Source: Oceanimonas pelagia
Lineage (GTDB): Bacteria > Pseudomonadota > Gammaproteobacteria > Enterobacterales > Aeromonadaceae
Assembly: GCF_030849025.1 (NCBI RefSeq)
Contig: NZ_CP118224.1
Location: 790,001-854,000, forward strand
DNA length: 64,000 bases
Direction of reading: 5' to 3'
The position numbers and the translations under genes are program-made. Below are positions 8,070-16,435 of the stretch, piece after piece; the stretch's first letter is position 1, and each line of letters opens with the position of its first letter. A model generated the notes under the pieces. The model did no database searches. It saw only the letters and a list, made by a program, of their open reading frames with translations, and was not told the origin of the DNA.

Positions 8070-9146
8070 ATGGACTTTGCAGCGTTACTGCAACAGGGCA
8101 ATGGCTGGTTCTTTATTCCCAGTGCGATATTGCTGGGGGCTTTACACGGGCTAGAGCCCGGCCACTCCAAGACCATGATGGCGGCGTTCATTGTGGCGGT
8201 AAAAGGCACCGTCAGGCAGGCGGTCATGCTGGGGCTGGCGGCCACCCTGTCTCACACCGCCATCGTCTGGCTCATCGCCGTGGGCGGCATGTATATCAGT
8301 CAGAAGTTCACCGCAGAAGCCGCTGAGCCCTGGATGCAACTGGTGTCGGGGGGGATCATACTGTCGACGGGTGTCTGGATGTTCTGGCGAACCCGGCGCG
8401 ATGAGCAAAGATGGCGGCGGGCCCAGCGCCATGCGCAGGACTGGAAAACGCAAGTGGTGGATACGGGGCACGGACATGTGGCTCTGTCGATTGCTGACGG
8501 AGAAGGACATCAGCGCTTTCAGTTGAAAACCCTTAGCGGAAAACCGTTGAGCGCAGATCATGTTCATCTGCGTGTGGCTCCCGCAGGGGCTTCCTCTCCC
8601 GAGGTGTATCACTTCATTGAGAAAGAAGGTTACCTGGAGTCGGCCTCGTGTGTAGAGAAGGCTGAGCACCTGGCGCTGACCCTGAGCATAGGGCACCACG
8701 ATCATTCCCATGACTTCGATGTGCACTTTCACCCCCATGCGCATGGCAGCGAAGGAGGGCAGGAATATCAGGATGCCCACGAGCGGGCCCATGCGCTGGA
8801 TATTCAGCGGCGTTTCGCCAACCGGGAAGTGAGCAACCGGCAAATCCTGCTGTTTGGCCTGACCGGCGGCCTCATTCCCTGCCCGGCCGCCGTGACCGTG
8901 TTGCTGATCTGTATTCAGCTTAAAGCCCTGACCCTGGGAGCAACACTGGTGGTGTCATTCAGCATAGGGTTAGCCCTGATCCTGGTGGCGGTGGGCATCG
9001 TGGCGGCGGTTGGCGTGCAAAAGGCCAGTAACAAGTGGAGTGGCATGAATGAACTCGCGCGCAAGGCGCCCTACTTGTCGAGCCTGCTGATCAGCGCTGT
9101 GGGGCTGTATATGGGCACGCACGGTTATATGGCACTGATGGGTTAA
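8070..9146 (+). CDS. rcnA: Nickel/cobalt efflux protein RcnA
   Basis: 358 residues from ATG 8070 (AAGAGG upstream; an in-frame TTG six bases earlier is less likely). The N-terminus, LLQQGNGWFFIPSAILLGAL followed by HGLEPGHSKTM, is nearly that of E. coli RcnA. Six or so membrane helices flank a long hydrophilic loop (about residues 115-250) with a His-rich stretch (HHDHSHDFDVHFHPHAH), longer than in E. coli RcnA (about 274 residues). The second half carries LTGGLIPCPAA, typical of the NicO/RcnA family. It exports Ni(II) and Co(II) across the inner membrane and is controlled by the adjacent RcnR. Confidence 0.94.
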   Translation: MDFAALLQQGNGWFFIPSAILLGALHGLEPGHSKTMMAAFIVAVKGTVRQAVMLGLAATLSHTAIVWLIAVGGMYISQKFTAEAAEPWMQLVSGGIILSTGVWMFWRTRRDEQRWRRAQRHAQDWKTQVVDTGHGHVALSIADGEGHQRFQLKTLSGKPLSADHVHLRVAPAGASSPEVYHFIEKEGYLESASCVEKAEHLALTLSIGHHDHSHDFDVHFHPHAHGSEGGQEYQDAHERAHALDIQRRFANREVSNRQILLFGLTGGLIPCPAAVTVLLICIQLKALTLGATLVVSFSIGLALILVAVGIVAAVGVQKASNKWSGMNELARKAPYLSSLLISAVGLYMGTHGYMALMG

Positions 9147-9203
9147 ACATGTAATTTCACTAATAGCTGTGTATTGCTGTTTTCTAACCAGAATAACCGG
9201 TTC

Positions 9204-9231
9204 ACTCTTTACCCCATTTGGGGTAGGGAGT
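9204..9231. terminator. Hairpin downstream of rcnA
   Basis: An inverted repeat centred on TACCCCA-TT-TGGGGTA (9210-9225), extended by ACTC/GAGT arms, lies between rcnA and the convergent HNH gene. The T-run is short (TGTTTAT). It is a probable terminator for either strand. Confidence 0.4.
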
Positions 9232-9278
9232 GTTTATAAGTTTCGAGACGTAAGCTAAGCGATGTCCCGTGCTACGTT

Positions 9279-9878
9279 TTACAGCAGCCCCTGGCGATGT
9301 GCTTCAAACCACACAAAAGGCGAGCGCTGTTTCAGAAATTCAGCAGTATAGAAGCCCTGTATGTAATCAGAAAAATGGCGGGCACGAACTTCCTTGCAAC
9401 CCTCGTCATCAAGTTTCAGCCGCTGAATGCAGGTGTCCACCTCGTCCAGTAATGGGGACTGCAGCTCTGGATTGGGGTAAATATGGCCCGAAATCAGTTC
9501 AAGACGAAACAGGCCGTTTTCGATGACAAAAGGGTCCAGCACATCGTCATAATCGTTTTTCCGGCTGTTCATGCGCGAGCAGGCCAGGCGGTAGTTGGAC
9601 CACTCGTAAGCCTGCTCTGGCCGTGCCGATTTGGCCACAAAGTGATCTACGCTACCAGCTCCGGTAATACGCTCAAAATGAATGGCCAGATAGGCGCAAA
9701 TGCCCTGATAGCTTTCATACAAGGCAGGTAAACAGGCGCGCCAGTATGGCTGCAACTGGGTACCTTCGGGCAGGGGCTGGTTGATATCAATACCGGCCTT
9801 CTTCAGATGGGCCAGTCCTTTTTGCCGCACTTCGGCATCGAAGTCAGCGGGCTCGGGCTGAGGGGTTACATGCAGCAT
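9279..9878 (-). CDS. HNH endonuclease of an ATPase-HNH defence cassette (PtuB-like)
   Basis: 199 residues from ATG 9878, one base after the upstream ATPase stop codon, so translation is probably coupled; AAGGGTGG supplies the ribosome site. The core VDHFVAKSARPEQAYEW, then NYRLAC and NSRKND, is the HNH pattern of the TIGR02646/PtuB family that pairs with ATPases in Septu and retron Ec78-type systems. His of VDHF and the Asn residues are the likely metal-site residues. It is expected to be the DNA- or RNA-cleaving effector, gated by the ATPases. Confidence 0.8.
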   Translation of the reverse strand: MLHVTPQPEPADFDAEVRQKGLAHLKKAGIDINQPLPEGTQLQPYWRACLPALYESYQGICAYLAIHFERITGAGSVDHFVAKSARPEQAYEWSNYRLACSRMNSRKNDYDDVLDPFVIENGLFRLELISGHIYPNPELQSPLLDEVDTCIQRLKLDDEGCKEVRARHFSDYIQGFYTAEFLKQRSPFVWFEAHRQGLL

Positions 9879-9879
9879 G

Positions 9880-11157
9880 TTAGAGCCACCCTTTTTTCTC
9901 GGCCACAAAACGCCACCGCATCCAAAAAGGATCGGTATCACTCAGCACCCGGCGTAGCCGGGCATCCAGTTTTTTTGCCTCATTGGCATTAAAGCCGGGA
10001 TCGCTGAGCGCTTGGGTAGCCTCAGCCAGCACGGCTTCTGCTTCTCTTGAACGGGCACTTTCCAGATCGAAGGCCTCACTGGTCAGCCAGCTTGAGGCAT
10101 CACCCTGGCGAACAAACGGCCGCTGCCGCAGCTTTACCTCGCCTTGCTCCAGGTCCAGGTCAAACCAGGCGTCTTTTACGAGGTCGAACACCGGCTCAAC
10201 CGAGGCCATGATCAACGGCGAATGAGTGGCGGTGATTAACTGCACATCCGGACGGCGGGTCAGCTTTTCCATCACCGACAACAGGGCGGGAATAATACTG
10301 CGTTGCCAGCTGGGGTGAAGGTGCGATTCCACTTCGTCGATCAGAAACACCACCTGGTGAGTGGGCTCTTCCTGCAGCAGGTCAGCGGCTTTGCGATGTT
10401 CTTCCCAGGCCCAGACCAGAAAGTAGGCCAAGGCAATCACTCGGCGAATACCAGAGGAAGCATGCACTACCGGCACATCCTGGCCATAGGGCATGCGAAT
10501 GGTGGGAATATCGCGAGCTTCATCCAGGCTGATGCGGGTCAGATCGCCTGGCTGCAGCACTTCCTTGTCGGAAGGGGACAATACCTTCAGCACCTGCACC
10601 AGGTGATTAAACGCCTCGCCTTTTTCCTTTTGCCAAGTGCCCCAGTCCTGAATAAGGCCATTACAGAGCACGGTGCCATCATCGGCCTTGAGCCCCTGCC
10701 AGACTTCATCGGGCGCAAACACATAGGCAGGGCGGCGCTCTTGTATATCCACGCCATTGCGGGTTTGCCAGTAGTTGCGGGCCGGATCCCATACGGCAAA
10801 GCTGCCGTCGGTCATGGCATAAAGCACCAGCCCAGGGTTGGCCGGACGTCCGGCGCTGCCGGTCCAGGCTTCTTCCCGGCGCTCATAGCTGCTTTCGTAG
10901 CTGACGTCTTTCACCTTGCCCGAGAAGGAGAAGCTGATGGCCGACTCACCCTTGTGACGAGGCTGCACCTTTTTGCCTACTGTCAGCTTGGGGTTGATCT
11001 CGGATGGCCATTTACGGGTCATCGACCACCAGGCTATATCCAGCAAAAAACTTTTGCCCAGGCCGTTGTCCCCGGTGATCAGATTCAGGCGCTTGCCAAA
11101 CTCAAGCGCCATGGCGGGAGCCGGACCCACATTGGTCAGTTTCAGTTCTTTAATCAT
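9880..11157 (-). CDS. AAA ATPase of the ATPase-HNH cassette (PtuA-like)
   Basis: 425 residues from ATG 11157 (MIKELKLTNVGPAPAM). An upstream in-frame ATG at 11199 would overlap the previous gene. It has the ABC/SMC-like ATPase layout of one polypeptide: Walker A GDNGLGKSF (near residue 32), a signature-like SSGIRRVIALAYFLV, Walker B VVFLIDEVESHLHP, and the switch His in ATHSPLIMAS. This is the RecF/OLD/PtuA class that couples to HNH nucleases. It follows the first ATPase gene by 19 bases and precedes the HNH gene by one, forming a three-gene operon. It is the paralogue of the relic at 13980-14045. Confidence 0.8.
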   Translation of the reverse strand: MIKELKLTNVGPAPAMALEFGKRLNLITGDNGLGKSFLLDIAWWSMTRKWPSEINPKLTVGKKVQPRHKGESAISFSFSGKVKDVSYESSYERREEAWTGSAGRPANPGLVLYAMTDGSFAVWDPARNYWQTRNGVDIQERRPAYVFAPDEVWQGLKADDGTVLCNGLIQDWGTWQKEKGEAFNHLVQVLKVLSPSDKEVLQPGDLTRISLDEARDIPTIRMPYGQDVPVVHASSGIRRVIALAYFLVWAWEEHRKAADLLQEEPTHQVVFLIDEVESHLHPSWQRSIIPALLSVMEKLTRRPDVQLITATHSPLIMASVEPVFDLVKDAWFDLDLEQGEVKLRQRPFVRQGDASSWLTSEAFDLESARSREAEAVLAEATQALSDPGFNANEAKKLDARLRRVLSDTDPFWMRWRFVAEKKGWL

Positions 11158-11176
11158 GATCAGACTTGTTGCTCCG

Positions 11177-12274
11177 TTATGGTCTTCCGCCCAACACATT
11201 TTTTTCCCAGAGTTCGCCTATCGAGTAATCTTCCAGCCAAGGTTCTAATTCTTGTGCATCCAGGCGCTTGAACACTGAGGCGCCTTGCTCCAGCTCCACC
11301 ACGATCAAATCCGCGATGGAAAAATGATTGAGCAGCGAAGACGATTGGGTGGCCACAATTACCTGGGTGTGGGTTGCGGCCTGGTGGATAAGTTCAGCCA
11401 GGATCACCATGGCCGTAGGGTGCAATCCCAGTTCCGGTTCGTCAATGATAATGGCGGTGGGAGGCTTGTGCTGCATCAGAGCGGTTACCAGGCAAATAAA
11501 GCGAATGGCGCCGTCCGACAGCTGACTTGGCCACAGCGCATAGTCACTGTTTTTTTGCCTCCAGAGCAGGCGTATTTGCTGCTCTTCGGTGGCCAGTGTT
11601 TCGGGTTTGAGCACAAAGTCATCAAAAAACGGGATGGCCAGGCGCACTATTTTGCAGATCCGGCAATACACCACCGGCGCTTCCTGCTGCAGCCGGTAGA
11701 GAAAAGCGGCCAGGTTAGCGGCATCCTCGCGCAGGTGCTCATTATCGTTAAGAGCACAGCTGCGTTTAACACCAGCGGTATCGCTGGTATCGTGAAAGTG
11801 ATAGACCTGCCAGCTGGCGATGGCGTTAAAGCAGTCGCTGGCTATCTTCTGCAGGATCCCCTGTTCCCTTGCCTTGTGCAGCTTGGCCTCGACATGCCCT
11901 TCACCCAGCCCTGGCAGAGTAATGCCATCAACGGGCTCATCAACATAGAGTTGCTCCCGGGCAAAGGTAAAGGCGCCATCCGGGGTGGGTTTTAGCACAA
12001 TGTTGTAGCCATTGGCACCAAAGCGAATGGCGGTGGTGAGTACCGAGGTTTCTTTGCTGCCGAAGCTCAGAATGCGCTCGGCACCGCCCTGCAGGCTGCT
12101 CCATAGTTGCAGCCTGCCCTTAACCAGCTCGGGTAACATACGGAAGTAGTCAACAAAGTTGCTTTTGCCTGCGCCGTTGGCGCCAATCAACACATTAAGC
12201 GAGCCTAGCGGTAGCCGCTCCAGATGGCGAATGGACTTGAAACCACTGATCGACAGATGCTTGATTGTACTCAT
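11177..12274 (-). CDS. AAA_21-type SMC/ABC-like ATPase, first gene of the cassette
   Basis: 365 residues. Walker A GANGAGKSN (residues 32-40), signature region LSDGAIRFICLVTALM, Walker B AIIIDEPELGLHP and switch region VIVATQSSSLLNHF give a complete ATPase of the single-chain DUF/AAA_21 family found in defence islands. There is no nuclease or TOPRIM domain at the C-terminus. It heads the operon with a second, different ATPase and an HNH protein. Solo members are common, so it could be an independent gene that happens to be adjacent; the 19-base spacing argues for a joint unit. Confidence 0.8.
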   Translation of the reverse strand: MSTIKHLSISGFKSIRHLERLPLGSLNVLIGANGAGKSNFVDYFRMLPELVKGRLQLWSSLQGGAERILSFGSKETSVLTTAIRFGANGYNIVLKPTPDGAFTFAREQLYVDEPVDGITLPGLGEGHVEAKLHKAREQGILQKIASDCFNAIASWQVYHFHDTSDTAGVKRSCALNDNEHLREDAANLAAFLYRLQQEAPVVYCRICKIVRLAIPFFDDFVLKPETLATEEQQIRLLWRQKNSDYALWPSQLSDGAIRFICLVTALMQHKPPTAIIIDEPELGLHPTAMVILAELIHQAATHTQVIVATQSSSLLNHFSIADLIVVELEQGASVFKRLDAQELEPWLEDYSIGELWEKNVLGGRP

Positions 12275-12371
12275 TTGGCTGCCATGTGAATGTTGTATGT
12301 CGGATTATGCCTGATCTCCGCAGCTCATGCTTTGGCCCTGTTGCTAGGATAAGTGGCAATTTTAGCTACTT

Positions 12372-12643
12372 TTATTACTGAATCCTGGTGTGCTGGACGA
12401 AGGGCTGCGCTCCGGACTGTTCTTGTTCGGCATGCGCCGTACCGGCAAGACCACCTTTTCGGCCGATGCCGCCGCCGGTTATGCCAACCAGCTGGGGAGG
12501 GAGGTCAAGGTGGAGGAAATCCAGCCCGTGCTCAATGTGATGGTGGTGGAAAACCTGGTGATGCGCACCGGCCACGGGGTGTACTCGGTGGCCGATCCCT
12601 TTGTGCAGGAAATAGGCGGGAGCGGCTGGACCTGTTCTGGTAA
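12372..12643 (+). pseudogene. Internally deleted, frameshifted ATPase gene relic
   Basis: The plus-strand frame reads RSGLFLFGMRRTGKTTF, an N-terminal Walker A segment, and after only about 20 residues runs into VLNVMVVENLVMRTGHGVYS and DPFVQEI, which looks like the extreme C-terminus of the same ATP-binding family. About the whole middle of the gene is therefore missing. One base is also missing near 12615, moving the natural end (RERLDLFW, stop at 12641-12643) into another frame. It is convergent with the intact ATPase gene. It is clearly non-functional as an ATPase. Confidence 0.65.
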
Positions 12644-13846
12644 TCACTCCTGCTCGGTATGGCGCCAATCCTGCTGCGGCATGGATCGTTTCATAAACTC
12701 GTCGAACAGGGGCACGGTAAAGGCAGTATCACCATGGCTGGGGCTGTAGATCATGCCCTTGTTGATCAGGTTGCTGCGAGTGGGGGCCAGGCTGGTCACT
12801 TCTCTGCCCAGTAGTGATGCGATATCGCCGGAACGATGCGGTCCCGGCCCCAGCTCTGCCATGGCGCGAATATAGCGTTTTTCTCCCGGGGTAAGCCGAT
12901 CGAAGCGAACCCTGAAAAAGCTTTCATCCAGAGCGGCAATCGCTTCCCGGGCGGCAAGCTGCACATCCGCCAGCGTGATCGGGCTTTCGGTTGCCACATC
13001 CCAGGCATGTTTGCCCCATTCCTGCAAAAAGTAGGGGTAGCCCCGGGTGTGACGTATGATTTCCTGTACCGCCTGCGGCTCGTAGCTCACCCCTTCTTCT
13101 TCCGCCGGTTTTACCAGGGCGGTGGCAGCATCCGACTCTGACAGCGGACCGACCTCGGGATAGTCGAACAGGCGCTCCGCATAGGACTTGGCACTGCCTG
13201 CCTTACCTCTTAGCTGAGGCAAGCCTGCTCCGATGAGCGACACCGGCAATCTGTCCAGCGCACAGCGGTGTAAGGCGCTGATCAAGGCCGATAGCTCTTC
13301 TTCCTGCACATACTGCAGCTCGTCAATGCACATCACCAGGGCCGTATTGGCTTCCCTGGCCGCCACGCCCACTTGCTCGAGCAGGGCAGTTAAATCCCCT
13401 TCCAGATCCCCGTTATCAGCCAGACCCGGTTCCGGCTCCAAATCCAGGCCTACTTCAATATCACCGAACTTGACCTTGAGTGCGGTGGCAAAGCCCGCCA
13501 ACGCCCTAAGCCCTTGCTGGGCATATTCCTTGGCCGACTCCACCCGGCTCAGCCGCAACAGGGCCAGGCGCAGTTGGGGAGCCAGCAAGGCGGGCAGAGA
13601 GCGGCTTTCCGGTGTTTCGATACGCAGGGTATGGATGCCTTCTTTCTCAGCATCCAGCCGCATCCGTTCCAGCAACACGGTTTTACCCACACCGCGCAAT
13701 CCTACCAAAATCATGCTCTTGGCAGGACGTCCAAGCCTCAAGCGGGCAATGGCGATGCGCACGGCTTCCCGCAATGCTTCACGGCCGGCCAGCTCCGGCG
13801 GCTGGGTACCTGCGCCTGGTGCATAGGGGTTGGTGATGGGATCCAT
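12644..13846 (-). CDS. STAND/AAA_16-like P-loop ATPase with C-terminal winged helix
   Basis: 400 residues. Walker A is GLRGVGKTVLLERM (near residues 50-57) and Walker B ALVMCIDELQYV (near 170). A sensor segment follows (VSLIGAGLPQL), then a lid with RHTRGYPYFLQEWGKHAW. The last 80 residues, beginning LTPGEKRYIRAMAELG, look like a winged helix-turn-helix. The layout resembles Orc1/Cdc6-like and STAND ATPases. No partner gene is adjacent in an operon; it lies alone among ATPase relics. A sensor or switch role in defence is inference only. Confidence 0.7.
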   Translation of the reverse strand: MDPITNPYAPGAGTQPPELAGREALREAVRIAIARLRLGRPAKSMILVGLRGVGKTVLLERMRLDAEKEGIHTLRIETPESRSLPALLAPQLRLALLRLSRVESAKEYAQQGLRALAGFATALKVKFGDIEVGLDLEPEPGLADNGDLEGDLTALLEQVGVAAREANTALVMCIDELQYVQEEELSALISALHRCALDRLPVSLIGAGLPQLRGKAGSAKSYAERLFDYPEVGPLSESDAATALVKPAEEEGVSYEPQAVQEIIRHTRGYPYFLQEWGKHAWDVATESPITLADVQLAAREAIAALDESFFRVRFDRLTPGEKRYIRAMAELGPGPHRSGDIASLLGREVTSLAPTRSNLINKGMIYSPSHGDTAFTVPLFDEFMKRSMPQQDWRHTEQE

Positions 13847-13952
13847 TATTGCATCCTTACATTGGTTTATCTGATTTCAGTAAGTTTATATAAGGTAGCA
13901 ATAAAATCAAACTTAGGCCTTGGTTGGGATAGGCTACTTGCAAGCCTGATCT

Positions 13953-13992
13953 GGCATGGCATGGCATGGCATGGCATGGCATGGCATGGCAG
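13953..13992. repeat. GGCAT pentanucleotide tandem array
   Basis: Seven perfect GGCAT units in a row (13953-13987), then GGCAG. It lies at the broken edge of an ATPase relic and looks like slippage expansion of the ATGGC present in the intact paralogue. Confidence 0.95.
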
Positions 13993-14045
13993 GAGCGGGG
14001 CCAATATTGGTTAGTTTGAGTTCTTTAATCGTGATCCGCTTGTTG
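13980..14045 (-). pseudogene. N-terminal relic of a paralogue of the cassette ATPase
   Basis: On the minus strand the segment translates as IKELKLTNIGPAPAM, almost the same as the start of the intact ATPase at 11157 (IKELKLTNVGPAPAM). At the DNA level the two stretches align over about 60 bases with few changes. The start codon is changed (ATG to ACG) and the reading runs into the GGCAT array. Only the first codons survive. Confidence 0.75.
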
Positions 14046-14218
14046 TTCGGTGACGGCCAGCTGCCGGCCCTGATAATGCAGTGTGCCAGCGCATTGTGCC
14101 GTCATCTTGGCTCCTGGTGGTTAGCACCTTTGATCTTTGGGAGCATATCACATCGACCCAGGCGGCCGGGAAAAGGTAAACTATGGGGTTTACTGCTGGC
14201 TGTGTGATGAGGGAAGGC

Positions 14219-14495
14219 GTGAAGTTATCCAAACTGACTCTGCAAAACTATCGCCGATTTGAGGACTTTGAGGTCACATTCCATCCCGAGTTGACCGTGA
14301 TCGCTGCGCGTAAGTGTCAGGGTAAACCCGCAGTACTGAAAGCCATTGCTGCTTGGCCACTTTGTGGGCGCCTTTGACATGGGAAAATTACCGCAGCCCC
14401 TTATGTCGAAAAAAAAAGACCTAGACCGTTTGGTTGGGCTGGTTGATGAATATGATGATGGCTTGTTTGTCTCTTGCCTGGAAGCTGGTTGTGCG
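14219..14495 (+). pseudogene. Broken N-terminus of a PtuA/RecF-like ATPase gene
   Basis: The plus strand reads KLSKLTLQNYRRFEDFEVTF and then HPELTVIAARKCQGK, the usual start of PtuA-like ATPases, but the Walker A motif is degraded (expected GxNGxGKT, seen ARKCQGKP). Frame changes follow: FVGAFDMGK is read in one frame and GKITAAPYVEKK in the next. Nothing of the Walker B half remains. It is a decayed fragment standing just upstream of the DUF262-hsd operon. Confidence 0.7.
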
Positions 14496-14693
14496 GACTA
14501 GTGCAAATACTTGTCTGGCGGACGAGTTGTTCCGTCTTCAGCGTTAAGTTCGCATAATAAAATCAATGCGGAATACACCATTGACCAGCTGAACTTTAAC
14601 AGCCCATTTTTGGTAAACCGGCGAAGAGCCAAGCTGGCTCCGGGCTACCAAGCACCGGGCAGCCCAAAGAAACGATAGGAAAGAAGAAAACCA

Positions 14694-16424
14694 ATGGCGA
14701 AGACACTTGAGGCCCACGACAAACTGATCCGTGAGATTTTCGAGGGCAGCTACCAGTTCGAGATTCCAGACTACCAGCGCCCCTACGCCTGGACGACCGA
14801 GCAGGCTGGGGAGTTGTTCGACGATCTGATCTCGGCGATGCAGGATGCCCGTGTCTCCGGCGCGACCAGCCAGTACTTCCTCGGCAGCATCGTTCTAATC
14901 AAGAACGACCGGGAGCCCAAATCGTCGGTGGTCGATGGCCAGCAGCGCTTGTCCACGCTGACGATGCTGTTCGCGGTGCTGCGCGAGGCCATGCCAGACG
15001 CTGCCGACGACATCACTGATTTCCTCTACAAAAAGGGCAAGGTCAGCCTCGGTGAGAAAAACGAGTACCGCCTGACAGCTCGCGAGGAAGATGCCGACTT
15101 CTTTCGCTTCAACATTCAGGAGCCGGGAGGTATCGCGCAGCTGGTCGTCAGCACCGACAAGTTGAAAGACAGTCGTCTGCGTTACCGCGAGAACGCCACA
15201 CTGCTGCTCGAAAAGGCCAAGGCGCTGTCACCTGCCGATCTGAACGCCCTGTGGAAGTTCCTCGCCAACGACTGCTCGCTGGTTGTCATCTCAACGCCGG
15301 ACCTCGAAGCCGCATACCGCATCTTCTCAGTGCTCAACAACCGGGGACTCGACCTCGCTCCCATCGATATCATCAAGGCGCAGGTGCTGGGCCTGATCCG
15401 TACCACGGCAGGCGACGTCAAGAGCCGCGCCTACGCCAAGGAGTGGAGCCGCATCGAGACCGAGCTGGGCCGTGACGCCTTCGGTGACCTTTTTGGCCAC
15501 ATCCGCAGCATCTATGCCAAGAAAAAGCAGAAGTACATTCTGGTCAAGGAATTCCAGGAACACGTCACCGAATACAAGGCCCCCATCGATCTCATCGACA
15601 AGGTCATCAAACCCTACTCTGAGGTGTGGGACTTCGTGCGCAATGCCGACTTCGAGGCCACGGAGCACGCCGAGACCATCAACGAACACCTGTCTTGGCT
15701 CAATCGTGTGGATTTCAAGGACTGGGTGCCCCCGGCCCTGGTCTATTTCAAGCGCTTTCGGCAGCAGCCCAAACTGCTCGCAGAGTTTTTCCAGTCGCTG
15801 GAACGCCTGACCTACTTCCTACTGGTTACCAAGGTGGGCATCAACGAGCGCATCGAAACCTACGCTGCGCTCATCAAGGAAATAGAGCCCGGAGCCTTCG
15901 ACGGCGATCGGGCTGCGTTGAATACTCTGACCCTCACGGACAAACAGAAGCGTGAGTTCGTGGCCGCGCTCGACGGTAACATTTACCGCAATCTGCCCAA
16001 AGCCCGCATGGCGTTGGTATTGCGCCTTGAATCCTTGGTGCGCGCTCCTGGCGTGCAGTTGCAAAACGCCGTGTCGCTGGAGCACGTCCTGCCGCAAACA
16101 CCGCCCGAGGGTTCGGACTGGATCAAATGGTTCCCGGATGAAGACGAGCGAGATGGCTGGACGCATCGTCTTGCCAACCTGGTTCCGCTGGATAGGAACA
16201 AGAACTCGTCTGCCAGCAACTATGACTTTGCCAAGAAGAAGGATGCTTACTTCAGGGGCAAAGGAAAGGCGTCGCCCTTCGTGCTGACGCAAGAAGTCAG
16301 ATCAGAAAACGAGTGGACCCCCACACTTCTGGCTGAGCGCCAACAACGCCTTGTGGGTGAACTCAAGAATCATTGGAAACTCGCTGTCACCTCAGACAAT
16401 GCCAGTGCCTCAGCGGCGAATTGA
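14694..16424 (+). CDS. GmrSD-like DUF262/DUF1524 nuclease
   Basis: 576 residues from ATG 14694 with AGGAAAGAAG upstream. The N-terminal DUF262 half has DYQRPYAW (near 24) and the nucleotide-binding VDGQQRLSTL (near 80). The C-terminal DUF1524 half has an HNH-like site, SLEHVLPQ (near 463), followed by HRLANLVPLDRNKNSSASN. Fused proteins of this kind resemble GmrSD type IV restriction enzymes that cut modified phage DNA with NTP hydrolysis. It begins the operon leading into hsdM only 11 bases downstream, suggesting it works with, or guards against phages resistant to, the type I system. Confidence 0.88.
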   Translation: MAKTLEAHDKLIREIFEGSYQFEIPDYQRPYAWTTEQAGELFDDLISAMQDARVSGATSQYFLGSIVLIKNDREPKSSVVDGQQRLSTLTMLFAVLREAMPDAADDITDFLYKKGKVSLGEKNEYRLTAREEDADFFRFNIQEPGGIAQLVVSTDKLKDSRLRYRENATLLLEKAKALSPADLNALWKFLANDCSLVVISTPDLEAAYRIFSVLNNRGLDLAPIDIIKAQVLGLIRTTAGDVKSRAYAKEWSRIETELGRDAFGDLFGHIRSIYAKKKQKYILVKEFQEHVTEYKAPIDLIDKVIKPYSEVWDFVRNADFEATEHAETINEHLSWLNRVDFKDWVPPALVYFKRFRQQPKLLAEFFQSLERLTYFLLVTKVGINERIETYAALIKEIEPGAFDGDRAALNTLTLTDKQKREFVAALDGNIYRNLPKARMALVLRLESLVRAPGVQLQNAVSLEHVLPQTPPEGSDWIKWFPDEDERDGWTHRLANLVPLDRNKNSSASNYDFAKKKDAYFRGKGKASPFVLTQEVRSENEWTPTLLAERQQRLVGELKNHWKLAVTSDNASASAAN

Positions 16425-16435
16425 GATAAGTATCG

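Noticed and set aside
9147-9278. Retron ncRNA or reverse transcriptase beside the HNH cassette
   Set aside because: PtuAB pairs occur with retrons, so I looked; no reverse transcriptase motif (YADD) and no room for it near the cassette.
11285-11995. Plus-strand 236-codon frame opposite the first cassette ATPase
   Set aside because: The ATPase on the other strand has all motifs; this frame is only its mirror.
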